From assembly GCA_013373265.1 (NCBI GenBank), contig JABXIC010000083.1, positions 1 to 50,525 on the forward strand: a DNA stretch of 50,525 bases, written 5' to 3'. The notes under the pieces were generated by a model. The model did no database searches. It was not told where the DNA came from and saw only the letters and a list, made by a program, of their open reading frames with translations. The DNA is from Methylocystaceae bacterium (GTDB lineage Bacteria > Pseudomonadota > Alphaproteobacteria > Rhodospirillales > Terasakiellaceae). Made by a program: the position numbers and the translations under genes. Shown here piece after piece: positions 31,865 to 40,157 of the stretch. The stretch's first letter is position 1, and every line of letters begins with the position of its first letter.

Positions 31865-33067
31865 ATGTCACAGTTTAAGACACTCAGCGATTATGATGTC
31901 GCCGGTAAACGTATTTTGTTGCGCGCTGATTTAAACGTGCCGATGAAAAATGGTGTGGTTACAGACAGCACGCGTATTGAACGCACTTTGCCAACAATTG
32001 TGGAGTTGGTGCAAAAGGGCGCCCGTGTAGTTTTAATTACTCACTGGGGCCGCCCGAAAGGCGAACGTGTTGCAGAAATGTCTCTTGCCCCTGTGGCAGA
32101 AGCCCTTGCGGCGAAATTGGGACAAAACGTGAAATTCGCTTCTGATTGTATCGGTGAAGTGGCTGAAAAAGTGGTTAATTCTTTATCAGATACAGAAGTT
32201 TGCGTTTTGGAAAACCTGCGTTATTACAAAGAAGAAACGGATAACGATATTGAGTTTGCCAAAAAACTGGCAGCGTTGGGTGATCTTTACGTCAATGATG
32301 CCTTTTCTTGCGCACACCGCGCCCATGCTTCTACAGAAGCGCTGGCTCGTTTGTTGCCTTCTGCAGCAGGACGTTTGATGCAAGCGGAACTGGAAGCTTT
32401 GTCTGGTGCACTTGAAGCGCCACAACGACCACTTGCTGCTTTGGTTGGCGGCGCCAAAGTTTCAACCAAACTTGACGTATTGAATAACCTGTCGGCCAAA
32501 GTTGATATGTTGATCATCGGCGGTGGCATGGCCAATACGTTTTTGAATGCGCAAGGTATCGATGTTGGCAATTCTTTGTGTGAACATGACTTGGCCGATA
32601 CTGCCAAAGAAATTTTAGCCAATGCGAAGAAGAACGGCTGTGACATTGTTTTGCCGATTGATGGCGTGGTGGCTAAAGAATTTGCCGCCGGTGCTGAAAA
32701 CCGCATTGTTAAATTGCAAGACGGTGTTGGTGCTGATGAAATGATTTTAGACGTGGGCCCAGCGTCAATCGCGGACATCGTCGAACGTCTTGGCAATTGC
32801 AAAACAATTGTCTGGAATGGCCCGATGGGCGCGTTTGAAATTGAACCTTTTGATGCGGGCACCAATGGCGCGGCTCAAGCCGCAGCAGCCTTGACCAACG
32901 CGGGGACGCTGGTGTCTGTTGCCGGGGGTGGTGATACAGTGGCAGCCCTTGATCATGCGGGTGCTAAGGATGACTTCACTTATATCTCAACGGCAGGCGG
33001 GGCTTTCCTTGAATGGTTGGAAGGCAAAGAATTGCCGGGTGTGGAAGTCTTGCGCGCAACCGCTTAA
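31865..33067 (+). CDS. pgk: Phosphoglycerate kinase
   Basis: This 400-residue glycolytic enzyme transfers phosphate between 1,3-bisphosphoglycerate and ADP. Motifs are [40 protein letters not shown] and [55 protein letters not shown] and [12 protein letters not shown] follow. It stands alone between its promoter and terminator; in other alphaproteobacteria it often follows gap, which is not seen here. Confidence 0.97.
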   Translation: MSQFKTLSDYDVAGKRILLRADLNVPMKNGVVTDSTRIERTLPTIVELVQKGARVVLITHWGRPKGERVAEMSLAPVAEALAAKLGQNVKFASDCIGEVAEKVVNSLSDTEVCVLENLRYYKEETDNDIEFAKKLAALGDLYVNDAFSCAHRAHASTEALARLLPSAAGRLMQAELEALSGALEAPQRPLAALVGGAKVSTKLDVLNNLSAKVDMLIIGGGMANTFLNAQGIDVGNSLCEHDLADTAKEILANAKKNGCDIVLPIDGVVAKEFAAGAENRIVKLQDGVGADEMILDVGPASIADIVERLGNCKTIVWNGPMGAFEIEPFDAGTNGAAQAAAALTNAGTLVSVAGGGDTVAALDHAGAKDDFTYISTAGGAFLEWLEGKELPGVEVLRATA

Positions 33068-33091
33068 GGCTGAGATTACCGTGGAACTCAG

Positions 33092-33123
33092 AAAAACCCT
33101 TGCAGGTATGTGCAGGGGTTTTT
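33092..33123 (+). terminator. Intrinsic terminator after pgk
   Basis: AAAAACCCTTGCA (33092-33104) pairs with TGCAGGGGTTTTT (33111-33123) with one T-G pair and a 6-base loop, ending in a T run. Confidence 0.87.
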
Positions 33124-33234
33124 CATTTATAAATGATATGGATGCAATATTGTTTATCTAAAGATACAGTTTAAATATTTGTAGAAACCCGTATGATCGC
33201 TCACCTGTTTTATGGCAAATGAAGGCTACCCACT

Positions 33235-33312
33235 ATGTCCCAACAAGGTACCCAGATGAATCTCTCTCCCCAAGCTTTGCAAGCTGCTTTTGATGTTGTG
33301 CCTGTGAAGTGA
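33235..33312 (+). CDS. Possible 25-residue leader peptide coupled to the glycosyltransferase
   Basis: ATG 33235 opens a 25-codon frame (MSQQGTQMNLSPQALQAAFD, then VVPVK) whose TGA shares its A with the ATG of the next gene. GAAGG lies 10 bases upstream of the ATG. The stop/start overlap suggests translational coupling. It could be a leader peptide or the N-terminal remnant of a lost gene. I do not recognise the sequence. Confidence 0.4.
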   Translation: MSQQGTQMNLSPQALQAAFDVVPVK

Positions 33313-34223
33313 TGAAAGTCTCGTTTGTCATCACTGTTTATAATAAGGCCGCTTTTTTACCGGGGGTCATTGCTGCGTTAAAAGCTCAGACAGGAACGTT
33401 TGCGCGTGAGTATGTTTTTGTAAATGACGGATCAACCGATACTTCTTGGGATGTGGTGCAAAGCTTGACATCGGGTTGGGATAATCTTGTCCTTATTGAT
33501 CAAAAAAACCAAGGCGTGACCAAGGCGACCAATACGGGTGTTGCAGCAGCCAGTGGTGATTTTATCAAACTGGTGGATGCTGATGATATCTTAGCTCCTT
33601 TTTGCACCGATCTGCTACTCAACACTTTGCAAGATAGCGATAGTGATTTTGTTTTTGGGGTTTCCGGTGATTATGACACAGAAGTCTATTTTGAGGATCC
33701 AGAAAACCCGGAAGTCGTGGTGTTTGATGATCCTTTGTTCAGCGTGATTGATCGGGGTTTTGCGCGGGTGAGCCATTGTTTGTTCAAGAAAATGCTGTTT
33801 GAAGCGGCTGGTGGATGTGATGAACGGATTTTTTCGCAAGATCATTCGCTTTTTATCCGTTTGAGCAGCCGTGGTCGGTTGGCCCAAGTCCATCACATTG
33901 TTTGTGTGTCGCCTAAAGATGAACCCGGGCGTATTATGAATAATGAAGCTCAAGTCATTCATGACGCCACCATCGCGTTGGCTTATCATTTGGATGAAAA
34001 CGTAGATATGAGCCATAAACAAAAGGGGGCTGCGCAAAAAAAGATCATTTTACGGGTGTGGAGATGGGCGAAAAAAGTTCATGGAGCAAGTTTCTTAAGT
34101 GCAGAATTTGCGTTGTACCTCTTGATGCGTTGTGGCATGACAGTATCACCGAAGCATTTGATTTCACTTTGTGCGGTTTTTCGTAAAAACGCGCAGGTCA
34201 GACAACCTTTGAAAAAGGCATAA
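33312..34223 (+). CDS. Family 2 glycosyltransferase
   Basis: This 303-residue cytoplasmic or membrane-associated GT-A enzyme has the start MKVSFVITVYNKAAFLPGVI, the nucleotide-binding YVFVNDGSTDTSWDVV, NQGVTKATNTGVAAASGDFI and the metal-binding DADD in KLVDADDILAP. The acceptor and sugar are unknown. The C-terminus is basic and helical. It is followed 6 bases later by a second GT2 gene, and both converge on a GT9/methyltransferase operon, so the group probably builds or modifies a surface polysaccharide or LPS core. Confidence 0.9.
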   Translation: MKVSFVITVYNKAAFLPGVIAALKAQTGTFAREYVFVNDGSTDTSWDVVQSLTSGWDNLVLIDQKNQGVTKATNTGVAAASGDFIKLVDADDILAPFCTDLLLNTLQDSDSDFVFGVSGDYDTEVYFEDPENPEVVVFDDPLFSVIDRGFARVSHCLFKKMLFEAAGGCDERIFSQDHSLFIRLSSRGRLAQVHHIVCVSPKDEPGRIMNNEAQVIHDATIALAYHLDENVDMSHKQKGAAQKKIILRVWRWAKKVHGASFLSAEFALYLLMRCGMTVSPKHLISLCAVFRKNAQVRQPLKKA

Positions 34224-34229
34224 GTATCC

Positions 34230-34991
34230 ATGAGTCAGCCCGAAGTCACCTTTGTTTTGACCAGTTGTGGTCGTGTTGACCTTCTCCAAAAAACGATCGA
34301 GAGTTTTGAGAAGTTCAACACCTACCCGATCAAACGCGGCATCATTACCGAAGATTCATGTGATGAGGAAGTCTATAAACAGGTGCGCGACCTCTTTGGG
34401 GATCGTTATGAAATTTGGGCCAATGAAGAAAAAAAAGGTCAGATTAAATCGATTGTGGATGCCTATGCGACCATCGATACCCCTTATATTTTTCATTGCG
34501 AAGATGACTGGGAATTTATCCGGCCCGGCTTTGTTGAAGAATCGATGGCGATCTTGCAACACGATCCAAATATCATTCAAGCTTGGCTGGAAAATAGGGA
34601 CAGTGCCAATGCTGCTACCGATAGTGTGGAATTGTTTACCTTTATGGATCAAACCGATATTGATGGGGCCAGCTATAACAAAATGAAAGTCGCAGATGGT
34701 TGGGAATGGGGATACTTTTCTTTTCGTCCCGGCCTTAAACGCAAAAGCGATTATGATAAAATTGGTGGGTATGCCCGCTTTACCAATGAAGTGGATATTA
34801 GCTGTACTTACCGCGACCTTGGTTATTATTGTGTGATTTTGTCAGAACCTGCATCAATTGATCTAGGATCAAATCGACGTGTGCATGACCCGACCCGTAT
34901 TTGGCCCAAACGTCGTAAACATGGTAAGCCGACGGGGTTGAAGCGGCTTTTTGGTCATTTCAAGAGATTGTTTACAGAAGGTAAATGGTAA
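34230..34991 (+). CDS. Glycosyltransferase family 2-like protein
   Basis: This 253-residue protein has VTFVLTSCGRVDLLQKTIES at its start, GIITEDSCDEEVY in place of the usual nucleotide loop, and HCEDDWEFIRPGF, whose Asp-Asp is the likely metal site. Later segments WEWGYFSFRPGLKRKSDYD and GSNRRVHDPTR are typical of a small GT2-like group. A basic tail (LKRLFGHFKRLFTEG) may touch the membrane. It lies 6 bases after the preceding glycosyltransferase and is the last gene of that operon. Its stop is 8 bases from the end of the convergent 67-residue protein gene. Confidence 0.82.
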   Translation: MSQPEVTFVLTSCGRVDLLQKTIESFEKFNTYPIKRGIITEDSCDEEVYKQVRDLFGDRYEIWANEEKKGQIKSIVDAYATIDTPYIFHCEDDWEFIRPGFVEESMAILQHDPNIIQAWLENRDSANAATDSVELFTFMDQTDIDGASYNKMKVADGWEWGYFSFRPGLKRKSDYDKIGGYARFTNEVDISCTYRDLGYYCVILSEPASIDLGSNRRVHDPTRIWPKRRKHGKPTGLKRLFGHFKRLFTEGKW

Positions 34992-34999
34992 GAGGACGG

Positions 35000-35203
35000 T
35001 TATTTTTTGAGGTTGTCTTCAAACTCGGTCAGTTTTTTTTGATCCGCTTTACGCATATTAACAAATGAAAATTTGAGCAAAAAACCTAGACTGAGCGCAA
35101 TTATTGTACCGACAATTAAAATCAGGATGAGCGGATCATCGTGGGCATTTTGGAGAAATGAACTTTCCAAGATGACTTTAGGTAGATCTTGAATTTTTTC
35201 CAT
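35000..35203 (-). CDS. Small single-pass membrane protein
   Basis: This 67-residue protein has one clear membrane helix, LILILIVGTIIALSLGFLL (about residues 25-43), followed by a positive stretch (VNMRKADQKK) and a charged tail. By the positive-inside rule the C-terminus faces the cytoplasm. Its ATG overlaps the stop of the methyltransferase (TGATG), so it is translated with it. I do not recognise it; a partner for the neighbouring glycan enzymes is possible. Confidence 0.65.
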   Translation of the reverse strand: MEKIQDLPKVILESSFLQNAHDDPLILILIVGTIIALSLGFLLKFSFVNMRKADQKKLTEFEDNLKK

Positions 35204-35934
35204 CAGATTATTGCCTCGAAAATCATGCTTTCGAATTCGTTCATCTTATTATTTTCAATGGCACTGCCGTGATGTTCGATACCGCGTAGGGCTCCATGGT
35301 CTGATTGCCCAACTTGGCAGCGTTTGATGGATGTAAAGCCGGCCTTTTTCAAGGCCGCAACCAGATGTTTCTCATCATAGAGAAACTGATGCCCCCAGCC
35401 TTTAAAGGCATGGTTGACAACTTCTAAACCGTCATAGGGTGTGTAGTCCCAGAGGCACAGATCAACAAAAGATTTGATGTAAAATTCTTGTTCTTCATTG
35501 AGGTCATCTTCAAGCAACCCCAACAATTTGGTCAAATCCGGTGTCGCAACCCTGAAAACACCTGTGCCATCTTTTAAAACACGTGCGCATTCTTTCAACA
35601 TGTGGGCGCCAATGTTGCTTGGGATATGTTCAATTAGATGTTCAGAGAAAATATAATCGATGGAATTGTCTGGCATGGGAAATGGTTTGGATACATCCAT
35701 GGCGTAGGCTTTGCCAGGGATGGTGTGCAAGTCTGTATTTAACCAGCCTTCAAGTCCGTTTCGGTTGGCTCCCAGTTGTAGTTTGCGTACGTCATGAGAT
35801 TTGATATAGGCTGCAATTTTTTGTGGGGCTTTGCGGTCTTTGAAATATTTGCGGATAGCGCGCAGGTCGGTGGAAATACCATTATAAGCTGCTGATTTGC
35901 GCAGCGTCTTTTTTTTGAAATCCTTAAACGACAT
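35203..35934 (-). CDS. SAM-dependent methyltransferase (class I)
   Basis: This 243-residue protein carries a Rossmann-type methyltransferase core: LQLGANRNGLEGWLNTDL for motif I, DNSIDYIFSEHLIEHIPSNI with the conserved EH...EHI helix, and LKECARVLKDGTGVFRVATP. This form (KLQLGxG...GWLNxD) is common in polysaccharide and LPS loci. The start overlaps the GT9 stop (TAATG at 35934) and the gene is followed without gap by the small membrane protein. The substrate is probably a sugar or its lipid-linked intermediate, by context. Confidence 0.85.
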   Translation of the reverse strand: MSFKDFKKKTLRKSAAYNGISTDLRAIRKYFKDRKAPQKIAAYIKSHDVRKLQLGANRNGLEGWLNTDLHTIPGKAYAMDVSKPFPMPDNSIDYIFSEHLIEHIPSNIGAHMLKECARVLKDGTGVFRVATPDLTKLLGLLEDDLNEEQEFYIKSFVDLCLWDYTPYDGLEVVNHAFKGWGHQFLYDEKHLVAALKKAGFTSIKRCQVGQSDHGALRGIEHHGSAIENNKMNEFESMIFEAII

Positions 35935-36884
35935 TACGGCATCACCTTTTTCCATAAATCTGTTGCTGCCTTATATGCCATATCAACACTCAGGCTGTCC
36001 ATGAGACTGTCGGTTTTCTTGTCGTCAAAATTTTCACCAAACAAGTTTAAAAAGGGGATGGCGGTGCGCACGCAGGTGGTCTTTTCCCCCCATGGGCCGT
36101 AGAGTTTTTCCTGTGTCGGGCCAAACAGGCCGACGGTGGGGATCTGTGCTGCGCAAGCCATATGCATCAAGCCGCTGTCATTGCCGATAAACAGCGCACA
36201 TTTTTTCAGGCAGGCATAAACCGTGGGCAGGTCCAGTTCTCCGATCAGGTCGATCTTTTGTTCAGGTGGCAACTGATCAATCAAAACCTGTACTTGATCG
36301 CGCTCTGAAATATGCCCGAACAAGGCAATCTTGGCTCCCTGTAAGATATCGCCTTTTTGTGTCAGGCGCTGGCTGAGCTCCAGAAAATTTTGCGCGCGCC
36401 ATGTCTTGCCGCGCCAGTTGGCGGTGGGGCCGATGGCGAGGATTCTCTTTCCGTCAGGCAAGAGGGTGCTGGCGGTTTCTTCATGACGTTCATTGGTCCA
36501 AAGCACAGGACCTTTGGGTTCTGGTAGCTTAAGTAGACGAGAAAACAGCTCAACGCGATGAAGGGTTTTATCATCCCCATGTAAATGTGTACCGCGCAAT
36601 GTGGGGAATAAATAAGTTATGGGCCCATTGCGCAGATCAATCACGCGATGCCACCAAGTAAAACCGCAGTCTTTCCACAGGTCGACCCAATGCATGGACC
36701 GTTTTTTCTTGGTCATGATATGGATGCGTTCCACCTGCGGGGTAGCTTTAAACAAAGGCGCAGCAACAGGGCCGCAGGCGATGGTGAATTTGGCCTGTGG
36801 ATGTGTCTTGATCAGGTGATCAAGAATACCGGTTGATAAAACAGCATCTCCAATGCGTGTGGAGGTGATGAACAGAATGCGCAT
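35934..36884 (-). CDS. Glycosyltransferase family 9 (heptosyltransferase-like)
   Basis: This 316-residue GT-B protein resembles ADP-heptose:LPS heptosyltransferases. Seen are ILFITSTRIGDAVLSTGILD at the start, AIGPTANWRGKTW for the acceptor/nucleotide region, IALFGHISERD and LFIGNDSGLMHMACAAQIPT, the C-terminal donor motif. VGLFGPTQEKLYGPWGE follows. It acts in the cytoplasm on LPS core or a similar glycan. ATG 36884 has AAGG 6 bases upstream; a TTG just before it is not needed. It is the first gene of a three-gene operon with overlapping ends. Confidence 0.9.
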   Translation of the reverse strand: MRILFITSTRIGDAVLSTGILDHLIKTHPQAKFTIACGPVAAPLFKATPQVERIHIMTKKKRSMHWVDLWKDCGFTWWHRVIDLRNGPITYLFPTLRGTHLHGDDKTLHRVELFSRLLKLPEPKGPVLWTNERHEETASTLLPDGKRILAIGPTANWRGKTWRAQNFLELSQRLTQKGDILQGAKIALFGHISERDQVQVLIDQLPPEQKIDLIGELDLPTVYACLKKCALFIGNDSGLMHMACAAQIPTVGLFGPTQEKLYGPWGEKTTCVRTAIPFLNLFGENFDDKKTDSLMDSLSVDMAYKAATDLWKKVMP

Positions 36885-37360
36885 CAAGTACCTTATCTTG
36901 ATAAAGGTGAATCTGCGCCGACCTTACCTGTAAACGGTTTATGAGACCAGTGCGAAAATGTGTCTTTATGATCAATTCAATGGTGTGCGCGTGAAGTTGG
37001 ATGGCATATGAACGGACCAGAGGGAATATTCTGTTCTTAATTTGGGTGGGTTCTGAGTTGAAGAGTGTGGCGGTTGGTTTGATTTGTGTGCCTTATCATA
37101 AAGGCAAGATAGGCGTACTGCGCTGCACAAAATCGTATGTATGCTAATATAATAAATAAGTTACCTTGATTTTAACAATAATTATAAATGACTTTTTTAT
37201 TGACTTATTTTTATTAATAAGAAAATATAATTTTATATGTGTACAAACAAAAAGTAATTTCACTTGCTGCCGATGTTTGATAAAAGGACAACCGAAATTT
37301 TGATAAACCGTAAATTAGCAATGACACTGACTCCCCAGATTGTTCATTGTCTATGTTTAT

Positions 37361-37387
37361 TAAAAGTTTGGTCACTATTGCCGAGGG
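37361..37387 (+). promoter_or_regulatory. Sigma-28-like promoter candidate of the chemoreceptor
   Basis: TAAA (37361-37364) is followed after exactly 15 bases by GCCGAGGG (37380-37387). The flagellar sigma factor consensus in enterobacteria is TAAA-N15-GCCGATAA, so the spacing is perfect and the -10 matches 5 of 8. Chemoreceptor genes are classic sigma-28 targets. Transcription would start near 37394, inside the hairpin loop, so the message would not form that hairpin. Confidence 0.4.
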
Positions 37388-37412
37388 GAACCTAGTCCCC
37401 TCGGCATTTTTT
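37379..37412 (+). terminator. Strong intrinsic-terminator-like hairpin 31 bases before the chemoreceptor
   Basis: TGCCGAGGGGA (37379-37389) pairs perfectly with TCCCCTCGGCA (37396-37406) around a 6-base loop and is followed by six T. No gene on this strand ends nearby, since the closest plus-strand gene stops at 34991. It is therefore an orphan terminator, an attenuator for the chemoreceptor, or the end of an unannotated small RNA. Confidence 0.75.
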
Positions 37413-37443
37413 ATTGACGAAACAGTGATTACGGAGACTCAGA

Positions 37444-39540
37444 ATGGCGAATTTTATCTATAGAATAAAAAATATCAGCGTCACTGCAATTGCGTGGACA
37501 TTCATTGGTTTTCTTTCGATTTGTGGTGGTTTTATATATTTTTCAGGTGTTCATACTGAAAACCAAATCGCCAAGGTCTCCGTCAATTGGAAGGCTTTTC
37601 AGGAAAGTTCTTCCGATAAAGTTACAACGTTAAATACCCTTTTGCGAGAAATGGGGTTTGGGGGCGTTATTCATGATTATTATGATTATATCTTGCGCCA
37701 AGATTACCCGCGCATTGCAAAAATAAACTTTCATATTGGTGCCTCTCGTGCCTTGATCCAGCAATACGCTTCCTTGGGGGTGAATGCGCAGGAAAGTGAC
37801 GCGGTTACCGCGCTTGAAAAGTATTTAACGACTTTATCAAAGTCTATGGAATTTATTGAAGAACGGGCTGATTATGGAGATCGCGCCGAAGAAATATTTG
37901 CGCAGCTTAAAAATGATGACCAAGACGCATTAAAAGCGATTGTGACCTTAAAAAAAATGGCAGGTGATGTCAGTGGTCAGAGACTTGAAGAAAAATCAAA
38001 GTCTGAATTGTTGGTAGAACTTCGTGATGTCATGGGCTTTGGCGGGGTCATTTATAATTTTAAACGCTATGTTCTTTCGTCTGAAGAAGCGGCGTTCAAA
38101 AAGATGATGGTGCAAGTCTCTGTTGCAGAAAAGATCCTGTCCATTTATGAAAAAAAGGGTGTTCAGGAAAATGAAAAACAAGCCTTAAATTCGATAGCAA
38201 CTGTTTTAAAAGCCTATTCAGAAGCCGCCACAAAAGCAAAAGCCATGAAGGCCGATGGTCAACGTGCAAAGAAAGTCGACTATGAAACGGATGTAAAGTT
38301 TAAGTCCGCGCAAGATGGCTTTTCAATTTTAATTCGTGAAATCGCACAACAAAAGCATAACTATGCTCAAGAAGTTAATTCGTCTCTGAAGCAATTATCT
38401 GATTTGAGCGCGACGATAAATGTTTTAATTTCAGGACTTGTCATTCTTTTGGTTTTGTTCTCTTACTGGCTTTTATGCCGTCGGATTTCGAAACCGGTGG
38501 GCGAGATTACAGATGTCATGAACCGACTTTCTTCAGGCGATATTGATGCCAATGTCTCTGATAAACTTGATGGTCGTGATGATGAAGTAGGCAAAATGGC
38601 CACCGCTATCCGACGCTGGAGAGAGACAGAGATTGATAAACTCAGGTTGCGTGAAGAACGAGAGCAGACAGAACAACGAACCACAGAAGAAAGAAAACTG
38701 GTGATCAAGAATATGGCTGACAGGTTAGAAGCTAGTGTTGGTCAAGTGATCCAGACAATATCCAAGTCTTCTAGTGAAATGGAAATTTCTGCCAAATCAT
38801 TGTTATCTACGGCAGATAGCACGACGCAACAAACCGAAGGTATGCGCACAACGGCTGAAATCTCCGCCAACAGCGTGACGACAATTTCTTCCACAGCACA
38901 TCGTCTTACACAATCTGTTCAGCACATAGGTCAGCAGATTGACTTGTCTTCTCAACGCGTTTCTGTTGCGATTAGTGAAGTGGATCATGCAAACGAGCAG
39001 GTTCAAAAACTTACGGATACATCGCTGCGTATTGGCGAAGTGGTGTCATTGATTACATCGATTGCAAATCAAACGAATTTATTGGCTTTGAACGCAACCA
39101 TTGAAGCGGCACGTGCTGGAGAAGCTGGAAAAGGCTTTGCGGTAGTGGCCGCCGAAGTGAAATCTTTGGCCGATCAGACAGCGCGGGCAACCGATGAAAT
39201 CAGTACCCAAATTAAGGATATTCAAGATGCAACAGGCGTTGCTGTTTTATCCATTTCTGATATTGGCAAATCCATACAGGGTATTCACGATGTGTCTTTG
39301 ACCATATCTGATGCGGCCAATGAACAGGAAAGCGCTGTTTCAGAAATTGTGGATAACATTGAAACGACCAAAGATCAGTCTGCGCGTGTTACGGATATTA
39401 TTGAATACGTTGCACAAGATGCTACAAAAACAGGTGTGTCAGCGTCTCAGCTTCTGGCCTCAGCAGAAGAGCTGGCGGTGCAGTCTAAAGCCTTGGATAG
39501 CGAGTTACATTCCTTTATTCGTGAAATAAAAATGGAGTAA
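37444..39540 (+). CDS. Methyl-accepting chemotaxis protein with duplicated sensor module
   Basis: This 698-residue inner-membrane chemoreceptor has membrane helix 1 at about 12-34 and a periplasmic domain at 35-324. Helix 2 is at about 325-345, then HAMP ([20 protein letters not shown]) and a long signalling coil. The adaptor-binding tip [20 protein letters not shown] lies near residue 540. The periplasmic part contains two copies of one module: [18 protein letters not shown] (67-84) and [19 protein letters not shown] (193-211), 127 residues apart. Each is followed by a helical segment with Y-x3-GV (near 108 and 235). No C-terminal CheR-docking pentapeptide is seen. GGAG is well placed before the ATG. 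Confidence 0.93.
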   Translation: MANFIYRIKNISVTAIAWTFIGFLSICGGFIYFSGVHTENQIAKVSVNWKAFQESSSDKVTTLNTLLREMGFGGVIHDYYDYILRQDYPRIAKINFHIGASRALIQQYASLGVNAQESDAVTALEKYLTTLSKSMEFIEERADYGDRAEEIFAQLKNDDQDALKAIVTLKKMAGDVSGQRLEEKSKSELLVELRDVMGFGGVIYNFKRYVLSSEEAAFKKMMVQVSVAEKILSIYEKKGVQENEKQALNSIATVLKAYSEAATKAKAMKADGQRAKKVDYETDVKFKSAQDGFSILIREIAQQKHNYAQEVNSSLKQLSDLSATINVLISGLVILLVLFSYWLLCRRISKPVGEITDVMNRLSSGDIDANVSDKLDGRDDEVGKMATAIRRWRETEIDKLRLREEREQTEQRTTEERKLVIKNMADRLEASVGQVIQTISKSSSEMEISAKSLLSTADSTTQQTEGMRTTAEISANSVTTISSTAHRLTQSVQHIGQQIDLSSQRVSVAISEVDHANEQVQKLTDTSLRIGEVVSLITSIANQTNLLALNATIEAARAGEAGKGFAVVAAEVKSLADQTARATDEISTQIKDIQDATGVAVLSISDIGKSIQGIHDVSLTISDAANEQESAVSEIVDNIETTKDQSARVTDIIEYVAQDATKTGVSASQLLASAEELAVQSKALDSELHSFIREIKME

Positions 39541-39579
39541 TGCACAGGGCATACTCTCAAAAGATCTGTTCAAGAAAAC

Positions 39580-39945
39580 TCAAAATTCGATGATGGAGCT
39601 ATAAAGGGCCAGAATGATCAACATGAGGGCGGTGGCACCACCGACGATGGCGATGGCGAATACTATGTTGAAGAAGGTACGTACCGGATGGTTTTCGCGT
39701 TCTTCACTGAGACGGTCCAGACTACGTTTTTCGATACCACCGACAATGGTGAGATAGAGACGCTTTTTAAACCATGGCAGACTGAGACGGATGTTAAGCG
39801 GGTGCGACTTTGACCATTTGGCCCCTTCTAAGGCAACGGCCAACGCGTCGCGTTGTAAGTCGTCTAGGGATGCGACAATATCACCATCTAATCGTTGATT
39901 GAGCAGTTGATGTTTCGGATTCGTTATATTTTCCTGATTTGGCAT
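39580..39945 (-). CDS. Small conserved-type protein with C-terminal membrane helix
   Basis: This 121-residue protein has a soluble N-terminal part (LDGDIVASLDDLQRDALAVA), a basic centre with LPWFKKRLYLTIVGGIEKRS, then RLSEERENHPV and a membrane helix of about 25 residues (TFFNIVFAIAIVGGATALML). I recall similar short proteins in other Rhodospirillales, with a cytosolic front and a helix near the end, but cannot give a function. ATG 39945 is chosen for its GGAGGA 8 bases upstream; a Met 20 codons earlier has none. Convergent with the chemoreceptor gene. Confidence 0.75.
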   Translation of the reverse strand: MPNQENITNPKHQLLNQRLDGDIVASLDDLQRDALAVALEGAKWSKSHPLNIRLSLPWFKKRLYLTIVGGIEKRSLDRLSEERENHPVRTFFNIVFAIAIVGGATALMLIILALYSSIIEF

Positions 39946-40157
39946 ATTTATTGTCCTCCCACCTTGTATCCACCTATGTAAATATACGGAAAAAAATAGG
40001 CACATTCAAAGGAAACGGCATTTTTATTCATAATAAATCAATAAAGTCAGTGTATTTACTTGTAAATTGGTGATTTTTTCCTAGCCTAATAGGATAGGGA
40101 AGAATTTCCCTCATTTTAAGAGACCTCTCAAATGAGGCCAGTAAGGGAATTAGTGGG

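Larger units (their letters stand above)
36888..37443. other. Long AT-rich intergenic region upstream of the chemoreceptor
   Basis: This 556-base gap is strongly AT-rich in its middle (37141-37260). It contains two direct TTTGATAAA units (37276 and 37299, 23 bases apart) and a strong hairpin with T run just before the chemoreceptor. No frame with a credible start is visible. It could house the divergent promoters, a long leader or a small RNA ending at the hairpin. Confidence 0.45.

Noticed and set aside
37200-37231. TTGACT and TATAAT in the AT-rich gap before the chemoreceptor
   Set aside because: The spacer is 20 bases and the region is so AT-rich that such hexamers are expected by chance.
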